64,000 nt of DNA from Nemertoderma westbladi (GCA_032718475.1 JAUCBJ010007572.1:1-64000), one strand, 5' to 3'. Counted from the stretch's first letter, positions 21,611-33,082 are shown. The notes: generated by a model not told the origin, from the sequence alone. Translations and numbers: made by a program.

Positions 21611-22231
21611 TGTAATATTATGGGTTTGTTCAGAGGTGGAAAAAATGAGAAAGCGGGTCACCGGGGGTTGAACCAGCGCTATACGTACGTTTCGGCCTAA
21701 CAGGCCTCATCAGTAGCGCTAACCAGCTCAGCCACTAGCCCCTGACACTCACACTCCCACCTAATCCACTTCTATTGAACGGGCAGTCTCAAGTTGCATA
21801 TATTTTATCTCTAACAGTGGACCTACCGGCCTCAAGTATGCTAAGAGTGAAACAGGAGGGAAGTATAAATAAATAAATATTCAGTTCGAGTATATTACAG
21901 TTGTAACAGCTCATCTACAATTTATTTAATTAATATCACCTGGCAGCAATACCGAGCTGAATATTTATTTATTTGTACTTCCCTCCTGTTTCACTCTTAG
22001 CATACTTGAGGCCGTTAGGTCCGCTGTTAGAGATAAAATATATGCAACTTGAGACTGCCCGTTCAATAGAAGTGGATTAGGTGGGAGTGTGAGTGTCAGG
22101 GGCTAGTGGCTGAGCTGGTTAGCGCTACTGATGAGGCCTGTTAGGCCGAAACGTACGTATAGCGCTGGTTCAACCCCCCGGTGACGCGCTTTCTCTTTTT
22201 TTCCACTTCTGAACAAACCCATAATATTACA
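21611..22231. mobile_element. foldback element with a tRNA-like promoter in each arm
   Basis: Two arms of about 279 bp (21611-21889 and 21953-22231) are inverted copies from TGTAATATTATGGGTTTG at the outside to AAATAAATATTCAG at the inside, separated by about 63 bp. Each arm contains TGGCTGAGCTGGTTAGCGC, a good polymerase III A box, and GGTTCAACCCC, a B-box-like sequence, about 55 bp apart. This is the plan of a tRNA-derived SINE present head-to-head. No protein is encoded. Confidence 0.75.
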
Positions 22232-22235
22232 TCGA

Positions 22236-25200
22236 TTTTAGTTGATCAACACCGCCGTTTTTCGGCGGTTTACATAGATTTTATTTTGTCAACACCGCCG
22301 TTTTTCGGCGGTGTACATAGATTTTAGTTCATCAACACCGCCGTTTTTCGGCGGTTTACATAGATTTTAGTTCATCAACACCGCCGTTTTTCGGAGGTTT
22401 ACATAGATTTTAGTTCATCAACACCGCCGTTTTTCGGCGGTGTACATAGATTTTAGTTCATCAACACCGCCGTTTTTCGGCGGTTTACATAGATTTTAGT
22501 TGATCAACACCACCGTTTTTCGGCGGTTTACATAGATTTTAGTTCATCAACACCACCGTTTTTCGGCGGTTTACATAGATTTTAGTTCATCAACACCGCC
22601 GTTTTTCGGCGGTGTACATAGATTTTAGTTCATCAACACCGCCGTTTTTCGGCGGTTTACATAGATTTTAGTTCATCAACACGGCCGTTTTTCGGCGGTT
22701 TACATAGATTTTAGTTCATCAACACCACCGTTTTTCGGCGGTGTACATAGATTTTAGTTCATCAACACCGCCGTTTTTCGGCGGTTTACATAGATTTTAG
22801 TTCATCAACACCGCCGTTTTTCGGCGGTGTACATAGATTTTAGTTCATCAACACCACCGTTTTTCGGCGGTGTACATAGATTTTAGTTCATCAACACCGC
22901 CGTTTTTCGGCGGTTTACATAGATTTTAGTTCATCAACACCGCCGTTTTTCGGCGGTTTACATAGATTTTAGTTGATCAACACCACCGTTTTTCGGCGGT
23001 GTACATAGATTTTAGTTCATCAACACCGCCGTTTTTCGGCGGTTTACATAGATTTTAGTTGATCAGCACCGTCGTTTTTCGGCGGTTTACATAGATTTTA
23101 GTTGATCAACACCGCCGTTTTTCGGCGGTGTACGTACATAGATTTTAGTTGATCAACACCGCCGTTTTTCGGCGGTGTACATAGATTTTAGTTGATCAAC
23201 GCCGCCGTTTTTCGGCGGTGTACGTACATAGATTTTAGTTCATCAACACCGCCGTTTTTCGGAGGTTTACATAGATTTTAGTTCATCAACACCGCCGTTT
23301 TTCGGCGGTTTACATAGATTTTAGTTGATCAGCACCGTCGTTTTTCGGCGGTTTACATAGATTTTAGTTGATCAACGCCGCCGTTTTTCGGCGGTGTACG
23401 TACATAGATTTTAGTTGATCAACACCACCGTTTTTCGGAGGTTTACATAGATTTTAGTTGATCAACGCCGCCGTTTTTCGGCGGTGTACGTACATAGATT
23501 TTAGTTGATCAACACCACCGTTTTTCGGCGGTGTACATAGATTTTAGTTCATCAACACCGCCGTTTTTCGGCGGTTTACATAGATTTTAGTTGATCAGCA
23601 CCGTCGTTTTTCGGCGGTTTACATAGATTTTAGTTGATCAACGCCGCCGTTTTTCGGCGGTGTACGTACATAGATTTTAGTTGATCAACACCACCGTTTT
23701 TCGGAGGTTTACATAGATTTTAGTTGATCAACGCCGCCGTTTTTCGGCGGTGTACGTACATAGATTTTAGTTGATCAACACCACCGTTTTTCGGCGGTGT
23801 ACATAGATTTTAGTTCATCAACACCGCCGTTTTTCGGCGGTTTACATAGATTTTAGTTGATCAGCACCGTCGTTTTTCGGCGGTTTACATAGATTTTAGT
23901 TGATCAACGCCGCCGTTTTTCGGCGGTGTACGTACATAGATTTTAGTTGATCAACACCACCGTTTTTCGGAGGTTTACATAGATTTTAGTTGATCAACGC
24001 CGCCGTTTTTCGGCGGTGTACGTACATAGATTTTAGTTGATCAACACCACCGTTTTTCGGCGGTGTACATAGATTTTAGTTCATCAACACCGCCGTTTTT
24101 CGGCGGTTTACATAGATTTTAGTTGATCAGCACCGTCGTTTTTCGGCGGTTTACATAGATTTTAGTTGATCAACGCCGCCGTTTTTCGGCGGTGTACGTA
24201 CATAGATTTTAGTTGATCAACACCACCGTTTTTCGGAGGTTTACATAGATTTTAGTTGATCAACGCCGCCGTTTTTCGGCGGTGTACGTACATAGATTTT
24301 AGTTGATCAGCACCGCCGTTTTTCGGAGGTTTACATAGATTTTAGTTGATCAACGCCGCCGTTTTTCGGCGGTGTACGTACATAGATTTTAGTTGATCAA
24401 CACCACCGTTTTTCGGCGGTGTACATAGATTTTAGTTCATCAACACCGCCGTTTTTCGGCGGTTTACATAGATTTTAGTTGATCAGCACCGTCGTTTTTC
24501 GGCGGTTTACATAGATTTTAGTTGATCAACACCGCCGTTTTTCGGCGGTGTACGTACATAGATTTTAGTTGATCAACACCGCCGTTTTTCGGCGGTGTAC
24601 ATAGATTTTAGTTGATCAACGCCGCCGTTTTTCGGCGGTGTACGTACATAGATTTTAGTTCATCAACACCGCCGTTTTTCGGAGGTTTACATAGATTTTA
24701 GTTGATCAACGCCGCCGTTTTTCGGCGGTGTACGTACATAGATTTTAGTTGATCAGCACCGTCGTTTTTCGGCGGTTTACATAGATTTTAGTTGATCAAC
24801 GCCGCCGTTTTTCGGCGGTGTACGTACATAGATTTTAGTTGATCAACACCGCCGTTTTTCGGCGGTGTACATAGATTTTAGTTGATCAACGCCGCCGTTT
24901 TTCGGCGGTGTACGTACATAGATTTTAGTTGATCAACACCGCCGTTTTTCGGCGGTGTACATAGATTTTAGTTCATCAACACCGCCGTTTTTCGGAGGTT
25001 TACATAGATTTTAGTTCATCAACACCGCCGTTTTCGGCGGTTTACATAGATTTTAGTTGATCAACGCCGCCGTTTTTCGGCGGTGTACGTACATAGATTT
25101 TAGTTGATCAACACCGCCGTTTTTCGGCGGTGTACGTACATAGATTTTAGTTCATCAACACCACCGTTTTTCGGAGGTTTACATAGATTTTAGTTCATCA

Positions 25201-26565
25201 ACACCGCCGTTTTTCGGCGGTTTACATAGATTTTAGTTCATCAACACCGCCGTTTTTCGGCGGTTTACATAGATTTTAGTTGATCAACACCACCGTTTTT
25301 CGGCGGTTTACATAGATTTTAGTTCATCAACACCGCCGTTTTTCGGCGGTTTACATAGATTTTAGTTCATCAACACCGCCGTTTTTCGGCGGTTTACATA
25401 GATTTTAGTTCATCAACACCGCCGTTTTTCGGCGGTTTACATAGATTTTAGTTCATCAACACCGCCGTTTTTCGGCGGTTTACATAGATTTTAGTTCATC
25501 AACACCGCCGTTTTTCGGCGGTTTACATAGATTTTAGTTCATCAACACCGCCGTTTTTCGGCGGTTTACATAGATTTTAGTTCATCAACACCACCGTTTT
25601 TCGGCGGTTTACATAGATTTTAGTTCATCAACACCGCCGTTTTTCGGCGGTTTACATAGATTTTAGTTCATCAACACCGCCGTTTTTCGGCGGTTTACAT
25701 AGATTTTAGTTCATCAACACCGCCGTTTTTCGGAGGTTTACATAGATTTTAGTTCATCAACACCGCCGTTTTTCGGCGGTTTACATAGATTTTAGTTCAT
25801 CAACACCACCGTTTTTTGGCGGTTTACATAGATTTTAGTTCATCAACACCGCCGTTTTTCGGAGGTTTACATAGATTTTAGTTCATCAACACCGCCGTTT
25901 TTCGGAGGTTTACATAGATTTTAGTTCATCAACACCGCCGTTTTTCGGCGGTTTACATAGATTTTAGTTCATCAACACCACCGTTTTTCGGCGGTTTACA
26001 TAGATTTTAGTTCATCAACACCGCCGTTTTTCGGAGGTTTACATAGATTTTAGTTCATCAACACCACCGTTTTTCGGCGGTTTACATAGATTTTAGTTCA
26101 TCAACACCGCCGTTTTTCGGAGGTTTACATAGATTTTAGTTCATCAACACCACCGTTTTTCGGCGGTTTACATAGATTTTAGTTCATCAACACCGCCGTT
26201 TTTCGGCGGTTTACATAGATTTTAGTTCATCAACACCGCCGTTTTTCGGCGGTGTACATAGATTTTAGTTCATCAACACCGCCGTTTTTCGGCGGTTTAC
26301 ATAGATTTTAGTTCATCAACACCACCGTTTTTCGGCGGTTTACATAGATTTTAGTTGATCAACACCGCCGTTTTTCGGCGGTGTACATAGATTTTAGTTC
26401 ATCAACACCGCCGTTTTTCGGCGGTTTACATAGATTTTAGTTCATCAACACCACCGTTTTTCGGCGGTGTACATATATTTTAGTTGATCAACACCGCCGT
26501 TTTTCGGCGGTGTACATATATTTTAGTTGATCAACACCGCCGTTTTTCGGCGGTGTACATATATT
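22236..26565. repeat. 43/47-bp hairpin satellite in RTF1 intron 2
   Basis: About 98 monomers of 43 bp; a 47-bp variant has GTACGTACATAG in place of TTACATAG. Every monomer holds an inverted repeat CACCGCCGTTTTTCGGCGGTG (7-8-bp stem, TTTTT loop), then TACATAGATTTTAGTT and either CATCAAC or GATCAAC. From 23061 to 24125 there is a higher-order period of exactly 266 bp. The marker GATCAGCACCGTCG falls at 23061, 23327, 23593, 23859 and 24125, corresponding to six monomers (four of 43 and two of 47). The 3' part (25200-26560) is more uniform. Confidence 0.95.
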
Positions 26566-29160
26566 TTAGTAGTCTTTGCCGTTATTAGTAGTAAGAAGGT
26601 TACTGACGCTTTTTGTGTGAAAAGTTCGTGTTGACCGGTTTTTTTTAAGTGAGAGTCCACGATGAAGCAGATTTCGCAGATCAGTTTGTGGCACTTGATT
26701 GTATTTGATTGTACTGATGTATGATTGATTGATGTTTGTTATGGTTTCCTAAGATTATACTATATTGAATAGAGTAGAAATCCTTGCTATCAAGCTACTC
26801 CAAGTGTTATTCTCCTTCAACTTGCATGGCTTTTTATTTTGCTTGATTGTGGGCTACAGTCACAATTATATCTTTGTTCTTTTTTGGTGTTGTCTTCGTT
26901 CTGCCTACTTTCACTCGCAATGGAGATAATACAGTTGACTATTTGGTTGAATCTGCTAAACCTCTCTCTGCAAGAAATAGCCATACTGACTGGTCTGGCA
27001 GATTCGCCAGCTGCATTCTGCAAATATAATATATGACAAACTTTTCCTTTGCCCAGGGCTTCAGTGTGCTTAAATAGATGCAAAACATATTCCTTCTGTT
27101 CATTTCATGTTGTTTTCTTTTCTTGAACTCCGGCAAACTTTTGTGTATCAGGGGTACTTCTTCCAGATAGGGGGGGGGGGGGGGGGGGGGGGGGGGGAAT
27201 AAAACTGTAACATAAAAGGGCAATTCCGCGAAAAGGTCACCCTACTACCAAAAATTTAAATGATTCAATGATACATATGATGGGTGTTAAAGTAAACCAG
27301 ATATCCCAAATTGTTGGAAAAACTCACACTGACCCCAATATATTTATGTAACTTCAAAAAAATAGGACTGAATAAGAAGTAAATAGATCATATTGAAAAT
27401 TTATTCAAATATTTTTGCAATTATCTACACCTCGTGGGGACAAGGAAAAAATAAAACAACCAATTACTGACAGAAAAACTAATGGAGTTACAGTGTCAGA
27501 GATTTGGAGATTTAATATAGGGTATAATGTTCTACTATGCGGTTGTAATAGACCAAGTCAGAAATTACGTCCGTTACGGAAGAGGAAGGGGTGATGTATT
27601 AAACTCATCACTTTCTGTGCAAAGCAGATTTATTGTCTAGTAACTTGAGACAAAAAACTAACATCAATGCGGTAAAAGTCTTTGTTGTGTATTTATCGTA
27701 ACGGACGTAATTTCTGTAGAATTATGTTTAAGCGAGGAAATTGATACAATGGCAATTACCGGTCCTGTGGTGTTTTTAGGCATTATTGAGGACTGTTGAA
27801 TATAAATTAAGTGAATCAGAACATAAATAACAATAATTAATGCATTATAATTGCATTATAATGCATTGCAATTAATTGCAATAATTTTAGTTTCCCGAGA
27901 CAGATTGATTTTCGTTTAAGTTTTCTGTGATTTAAACCCTTAACATTGTATCCTCTCATTTTTGTACTCCGGTTGGACCTGCATTCCGATTCCACCATAT
28001 AAATGTTACCAATAGCAATAAGTTTAATGTATTAGGCTTATCATAAAACAAAAACCATGCTAAAATTGGAAGTATTTCATAAAATAGGTACCAGTGGTTG
28101 GTTTTAGAGCAGTAACCATCTAATGGGGAGAAGGAATAAATATAATACCTAATTACTGACAGAAAAACTAATTGAGATACAGTGAAGAAACTTTGGTGAC
28201 TTCAAATATAGGGTATCATGTTCTACTATGTGGTAGTAAATAGACCAAGTTAAAAATTACGTCCGTTACGGAAGAGGAAGGCTGTATTCGACTCATTGCT
28301 TTCAGTGCAATTGTGCAAAGCAGACTTATTGTCAATACTTATTAATTGTCTTGTAACTTTAGACAAAAAACTAACAACATTGCAGTAAGTCTTTGCTGTG
28401 TATTTATCGTAACGAACGTAAATAGTAGCAATAGAGCAGTGACCATCTCCTACACTCTGCAAACAGCGCTACAGCCCTGTAATTTCTCCAATTATGTTGG
28501 TTGCTGGTTTGTTTTTGGCTATTAACAGCCTAACCTGAAGGATTGGTTACTTATATTGTGTTACTGATAGTAAGGCTGCCTTAATTGTCTTTATGCCAAA
28601 ATTTAGCTCTTCTGCACCTCTGGACTTCTTTTTATCCAAAATACTATATTGAAAAATATTCAGTGCGACTTAAGTAGTGGATTTGCACACTTCTTTAGTT
28701 GAAAACATCAATTTACACGCAATTGAAAGTAACACCATGTAACATAATTGCACAGTTACGTCCGTTACAGGAGATGGTTACGTCCGTTACGAAAATCAAT
28801 TTCAAACTGTATGAAAACCAGTGGTCAGTAGCCCTAAATTGTTTTATTAATATGTTCGGCATATATTCTGCAATCATTACTAAGAAGGGTTTGTCAGAAC
28901 ATTGCTTCAATTCGCACGAATATTGATGAGAACATAGCTACCTCAGAAATTCCATTTTGTGCGATTACGTCCGTTACAGGTGTATTAGCTTGCCCTATAA
29001 GCACATGCAATTATTTAATAATAATCTGGGGTATTTACGTTATAGTACCAGTGGTCCAGCAACACCACACAAAATATTTATAAAAAATACTCAGTGGTGT
29101 TCGCAGTGGAGGCCTTTAAACTCTGTGATAGTTATGTCCGTTACCGTGGAAATGCCCAAA
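26566..29160. other. RTF1 intron 2 remainder with scattered TTACGTCCGTTAC motifs
   Basis: No exon is visible. TTACGTCCGTTAC or its complement occurs near 27563, 27705, 28257, 28400 (one change), 28755, 28773, 28963 and 29128 (one change), in both orientations. A long G-run lies at 27170-27197, preceded by CCAGATAG, like the end of an M1 MITE. The motif cluster is probably part of a degraded DNA transposon, but I cannot define its ends. Confidence 0.45.
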
Positions 29161-29164
29161 ACTG

Positions 29165-29330
29165 TAAACTGTTATATTGTGTTTAGTTTATTGTTTTGGT
29201 TAAAATAACGTGCCACTGTAAACTGCTCCTTTCCCTAAATTAAGAATTTAACATTGAGGCGGAATATATATTCGCCAAGGCGGGTTTTTCGTCCAGTTCC
29301 CCCCCCCCCCCCCCCCCCCCCTGTCTCACT
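29165..29330. mobile_element. MITE family M1, partial copy, inverted
   Basis: The reverse complement of 3890-4030: TTTATTGTTTTGGTTA, ACGTGCCACTGTAAACTGCT, CCTTTCCCTAAATT, CGCCAAGGCGGG, then CGTCCAGTT and a C-run ending CTGTCTCAC. Confidence 0.6.
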
Positions 29331-29340
29331 TCTTCTCGAT

Positions 29341-29682
29341 TTATTGCACTTCTATGCAGTGCCTCTTGTCTCCATTTTTCACTTCTTTGCAGTGCCTCTT
29401 GTCTCCATTTTTCACTTCTTTGCAGTGCCTCTTGTCTCCATTTTTATCTTCTTTGCAGTGCCTCTTGTCTCCATTTTTCACTTCTTTGCAGTGCCTCTTG
29501 TCTCCATTTTTCACTTCTTTGCAGTGCCTCTTGTCTCCATTTTTCACTTCTTTGCAGTGCCTCTTGTCTCCATTTTTCACTTCTTTGCAGTGCCTCTTGT
29601 CTCCATTTTTCACTTCTTTGCAATGCATCTTGTCTCCATTTTTACTTCTTTGCAGTGCCTCTTGTCTCCATTTTTCACATTC
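29341..29682. repeat. 33-bp minisatellite, about 10 copies
   Basis: The unit contains CTTCTTTGCAGTGCCTCTTG and TCTCCATTTTTCA. Its 33-bp length leaves frames open on both strands. It begins right after the M1 terminal C-run, so the array is fused to the MITE end. Confidence 0.9.
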
Positions 29683-29861
29683 TAAATAATCTAGAATATC
29701 TATGTTCCTCTGCGCTCTTTGTCGTTGACAACCAAGATACCTGATGTGTTTGTAAGTATTCAGGCACCTCTAGTAGTTTCCTTTGCATCTTTCCTGTTCC
29801 AAATGATTTGCAAGGCTGTTGCCTCCATGTTCATGTCCTCCGCTTTGCAGGACATTGCTTT

Positions 29862-29960
29862 CGGAGGACCAACCAGTGCATAATCTTGTGCTTTGGCGGC
29901 TTCATGAAGTGAATAAGCATGGTGAACAGCCCATGACTTTCTTGAGACACTCTTAAAGGG
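29862..29960 (+). mobile_element. LINE fragment
   Basis: TCCGCTTTGCAGGACATTGC, GCATAATCTTGTGCTTTGG and CCCATGACTTTCTTGAGAC match the LINE at 32003-32118 on the same strand. It is about 100 bp, lying just upstream of RTF1 exon 3. Confidence 0.7.
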
Positions 29961-30071
29961 CATGGTTGGATAATTCTGCGAAAAATAATTTAATACTATT
30001 TATTTATACCACATCATTATATGTGGTTGTTTTAATTACCGCTGTATTTTAACGTTTATCTGTTCTAATAG

Positions 30072-30345
30072 GAAGAAACTCAACTCTATGACAGACATCG
30101 AACGGGAAACTGAGTTGTTTAACAGAATGGAACGGCGTGCCGCCCTAAAGACACGTTACGAGATCGAAAAGAAACTCAAAGAAACTAAACGGTTACAGAA
30201 GAAGAGAGATGCGAGTAAACGCAAACCAATCGCCGTGAAGAGTAACAGGAGTAATCAACGGAAGAAAAGTAGTGCGCGGGAAGCTGTGGTGTCCACGGAC
30301 CCAAAGCAGAGGGCTGCTAGTAGGAGACAGGCACTGGACCAAGTG
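30072..30345 (+). CDS. RTF1: RTF1 exon 3
   Basis: The acceptor (TTCTAATAG) and donor (CAAGTG|GTAAGT) give 274 nt, completing a split Arg codon and ending in phase 0. It encodes KKLNSMTDIERETELFNRME and then a long Lys/Arg/Glu-rich helix. This matches the conserved region before Plus3, where RTF1 carries its histone-modification domain. The last 23 nt and the donor are duplicated 64 bp downstream in the intron. Confidence 0.9.
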
Positions 30346-30425
30346 GTAAGTGTCAACCTACCTCGATAGAGAACAGTGGGAGACAGGGGTTGGACCAAGT
30401 GGTAAGTGTCAACGTTTCTCTGTTG
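30323..30425 (+). repeat. 64-bp tandem duplication across the exon-3 splice donor
   Basis: GGAGACAGGCACTGGACCAA, then GTGGTAAGTGTCAAC (30323-30359), is repeated as GGAGACAGGGGTTGGACCAA, then GTGGTAAGTGTCAAC, from 30387. The second copy keeps a consensus donor. Using it would run the frame through a TAG at 30367-30369, so only the first donor preserves RTF1. Confidence 0.8.
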
Positions 30426-30531
30426 AGAATAGTCGTAGATAATTTTTCGGGTTTCACCAAAAATAAAACTGCTCGCTCCCCGCCCTATGTTTATTCGTCG
30501 GTCCATCAAAATTTGTAACTACTACGGATTG

Positions 30532-32297
30532 AGTACTACTAGGATCCAGTCTAGTCATAAGGCGCAGAAAGAGTCCCGACTCAAACAGACTACAGCGGCC
30601 AAGAATGCAGTTAAGGCTGCATCTAGGTCCCTGAACAGGCAGTACTCTGCTAATCTACAGGAGCTAATAAACCAACAGGTTGATGCCATCAATGATGCTG
30701 ACGACAGCAGGCAATCATCCCAGGCATGGAAATCAATCAATCTGCTTACTGGGCGGAAAAGCCAACCAACCACCAAGGTTAAGGCTGAATCACCAGCCGA
30801 TCGCCTCAATGGTTGGAAAGCCCACTTTGAAAAGCTCCTCAATAATGACAGGGTATTGCCTGATAACTTTATAGAAGTAAAAGTGTCTGAGTCTGTACTC
30901 CCTGATATTCCCATTGGCGATATCTCCTTTGCAGAAGTGAAGGTTGCTGCAAAGAGCATTAAGACCAATCGTGCCAGTGGAGTAGATGGTGTTCCCCCTG
31001 AGGTCTTTAAAATACCTGAGTGTTTAAAGCTCATCATAGTAGACATGTACCGAACAACAAGAGTCCCACAAGAAATGAAAACTAACACTCTATGGTTCTT
31101 TTCGGGGAATCTCATTGATCTCGATGGCTGCAAAGCTATACAATAGAATTCTATTAAATCGCATCAGGGATCCCATTGAGAGACTGCTACGTGGAAATCA
31201 GAATGGGTTCCGTAAAGGTCGTGGGACCATGGAGCCCATTTTGGCACTTAGAAGGATAATTGAAGAGTTATCAAAAAAGAAAGACAGGCATCTGGCTGTT
31301 ATCTTTGTTGACTTCTTCAAGGCCTTTGATTCAGTCTCTCGCTCACGTATGTTCAGCATACTTTCATTATATGGGATTCCTGATGAAATTATAGCAGCAA
31401 TCAGATCAGTATACGATGGTTCGACAACATTTGTGTCTACTGTTGATGGTAACACAGAACCATTTGAAGTGTTATGGGGCGTCCTCCAAGGAGACACACT
31501 TGCACCATTCTTGTTCATTATTGTGGTTGACTATGTTCTACGCATGTCCTTAGATCATTATAATGATGATGGGGTGATGATAACTCCACCAACTGGCTCC
31601 AGAAGGCGAGGAAATCCTGCCAAGTACCTAACTGATCTAGACTTTGCTGATGACTTAGGAGTACTCTCAGAATCATTAGAGGGAACCCAACGGCTCCTCA
31701 GCTCATTAGAACAGGCTGCTTCTAGGCTTGAATAGGCTTTCCAGGATTTGGAAGTCACCTAGAATTAATCGGAAACTTAAGGTCCGATTATTTAGAGCAG
31801 CAGTAGTTCCAGTACTCCTCTACGGGAGTCCATGCTGGGCTCTAACTGCTGAGGACACCAAATCTCTGGATGGCACATTCACAAGAATGCTACGCCGGGT
31901 TCATTGTGTCAAGTACAATGCACACATCTCCAACCAGACACTATATAACATTGGAGGTGTCTCATTGGTTCCCCCAAGCTTGACACTAGAACAAAATCGC
32001 CTCCGCTTTGCAGGACATTGCTTTCGCCGTGAGGACCAGCCAGTGCATAATCTTGTACTTTGGCAGCCTCATGGAGTGAATAAGCATGGTGGACAGCCCA
32101 TGACTTTCTTGAGACGCATCTTAAAGGACACTGGCCTTGAAGATGCGGATGATCTAGCAAATGTCATGGGTGATAGGGAGTTGTGGCGGTGCAATTTTGT
32201 TGACAAGCCGGCACAGCATTCTTAAAAATGCAGCTGCAATGCAGCATGCCGATCCTAGTAGTAGTAGTAGTAGTAGTACTACTAGGATTCAGTCTAG
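30532..32297 (+). mobile_element. 5'-truncated LINE with 23-bp target-site duplication
   Basis: A reverse transcriptase trace runs 30555-32225: ASGVDGVPPEVFK, then NQNGFRKGRGTMEPILALRR, IFVDFFKAFDSVSR, VLQGDTLAPFLFIIVVDYVL and the catalytic LTDLDFADDLGVL. Next come LLYGSPCWALTAEDTKSLDG and RLRFAGHCFRREDQPVHNLV. The endonuclease is absent, the frame shifts near 31120, and about 100 residues are missing after SLEQAASRLE near 31735. The copy is therefore dead. The 3' end is a (TAG)n tail. AGTACTACTAGGATYCAGTCTAG flanks it at 30532-30554 and 32275-32297 with one difference. Confidence 0.85.
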
Positions 32298-32581
32298 GTT
32301 CCACCTTGGTGTAGTGGTTGCATTGAATTCACATCTCCCGTAGGTCGTTGGTTCGATCCTCACATGGGCCATGGTAGTTTTCGTTTCGGCACGAATGCTT
32401 TAAAGGGACCAGCCAGGGCGCATCTCTCTGCCTTGCTTCCTTAAGTGGTAGCTAAATGAGTACTGGAGTTTCCTCTGGGGAGTATAGTTCTGGGGGGACC
32501 ACACTGGAAATAAGTCGTCAGACTTTGTGCGTAATCTCTGGCCTAGCGGCAGAATAAAATTTACTTTACTTTTTTTAGCAT
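32298..32581 (+). mobile_element. tRNA-derived SINE
   Basis: The head has a good A box (TGGTGTAGTGGTT) and B box (GGTTCGATCC) about 33 bp apart, inside a tRNA-like segment (32305-32372). A body with CTCTGGCCTAGCGGCAGAAT follows, then a short AAATTTACTTTACTTTTTTT tail of (TTTAC)n type. It is directly adjacent to the LINE target-site duplication, in RTF1 intron 3. Confidence 0.75.
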
Positions 32582-32771
32582 ACTTGCCTCTCTCCATAAT
32601 CACACTCCCACTTTACACAGAACCCAATGAGATTATAATTCATGCCAAATAATAATTAATTTGACCTTATGTTTATATATGCGGAATAATGAATTAGTAA
32701 CTGAATTAAAATTCAATTGTAAAAGCAAAAGGTATATACATTCCATCTTATTTGCGGTATCATTATTGCAG

Positions 32772-33082
32772 CAAAAGAAAGATAAGAAGAGTCAGGCGTT
32801 GGAAGATCTAATGGCAGCGAGAGAAAAGAAGAAAGAGAAAGAGCAAGTCCAACAACAGAAACACAAACTGAAAGCTGCTGATGTGTTTAGTGATGACGAT
32901 GAGGATGAGGCCCCCGCTAACGCTGTCCAACCGGAAGTGGTCCCAGACGACAAGGACGACAGCAGCAGTGGTAGTAAAAGCACTGACGTCGATTCGGATA
33001 GCGACACTGGTGATGCAGAGACGGAGGCCGAAATCACTTACATCGAGAACAAGGAGCAGTTGTGTAAAATTCGACTCTCCAG
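32772..33082 (+). CDS. RTF1: RTF1 exon 4
   Basis: The acceptor (CATTATTGCAG) and donor (TCCAG|GTAAAT) give 311 nt, phase 0 to phase 2. A basic stretch (QQKKDKKSQALEDLMAAREK) is followed by an Asp/Ser/Glu-rich stretch. The exon ends with the start of the Plus3 domain (ENKEQLCKIRLSR, the last codon split). Confidence 0.92.

Noticed and set aside
22236-26565. CRISPR-like appearance (short hairpin repeats at regular spacing)
   Set aside because: The whole 43/47-bp unit repeats with no unique spacers, there are no cas genes, and it lies in an animal gene's intron.
22236-26565. Series of intrinsic transcription terminators (GC stem with T-run)
   Set aside because: The T-run is the loop and not the 3' tail, and intrinsic terminators of that type do not apply to RNA polymerase II introns.
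26817-27223. Overlapping small frames on both strands around 26.9 kb
   Set aside because: There are no conserved motifs, one starts in a homopolymer run, and they lie inside RTF1 intron 2.
29254-29689. Repetitive frames FFAVPLVSIFH and CKEVKNGDKRH
   Set aside because: They are the two strands of a 33-bp minisatellite and start inside a poly(C) run.
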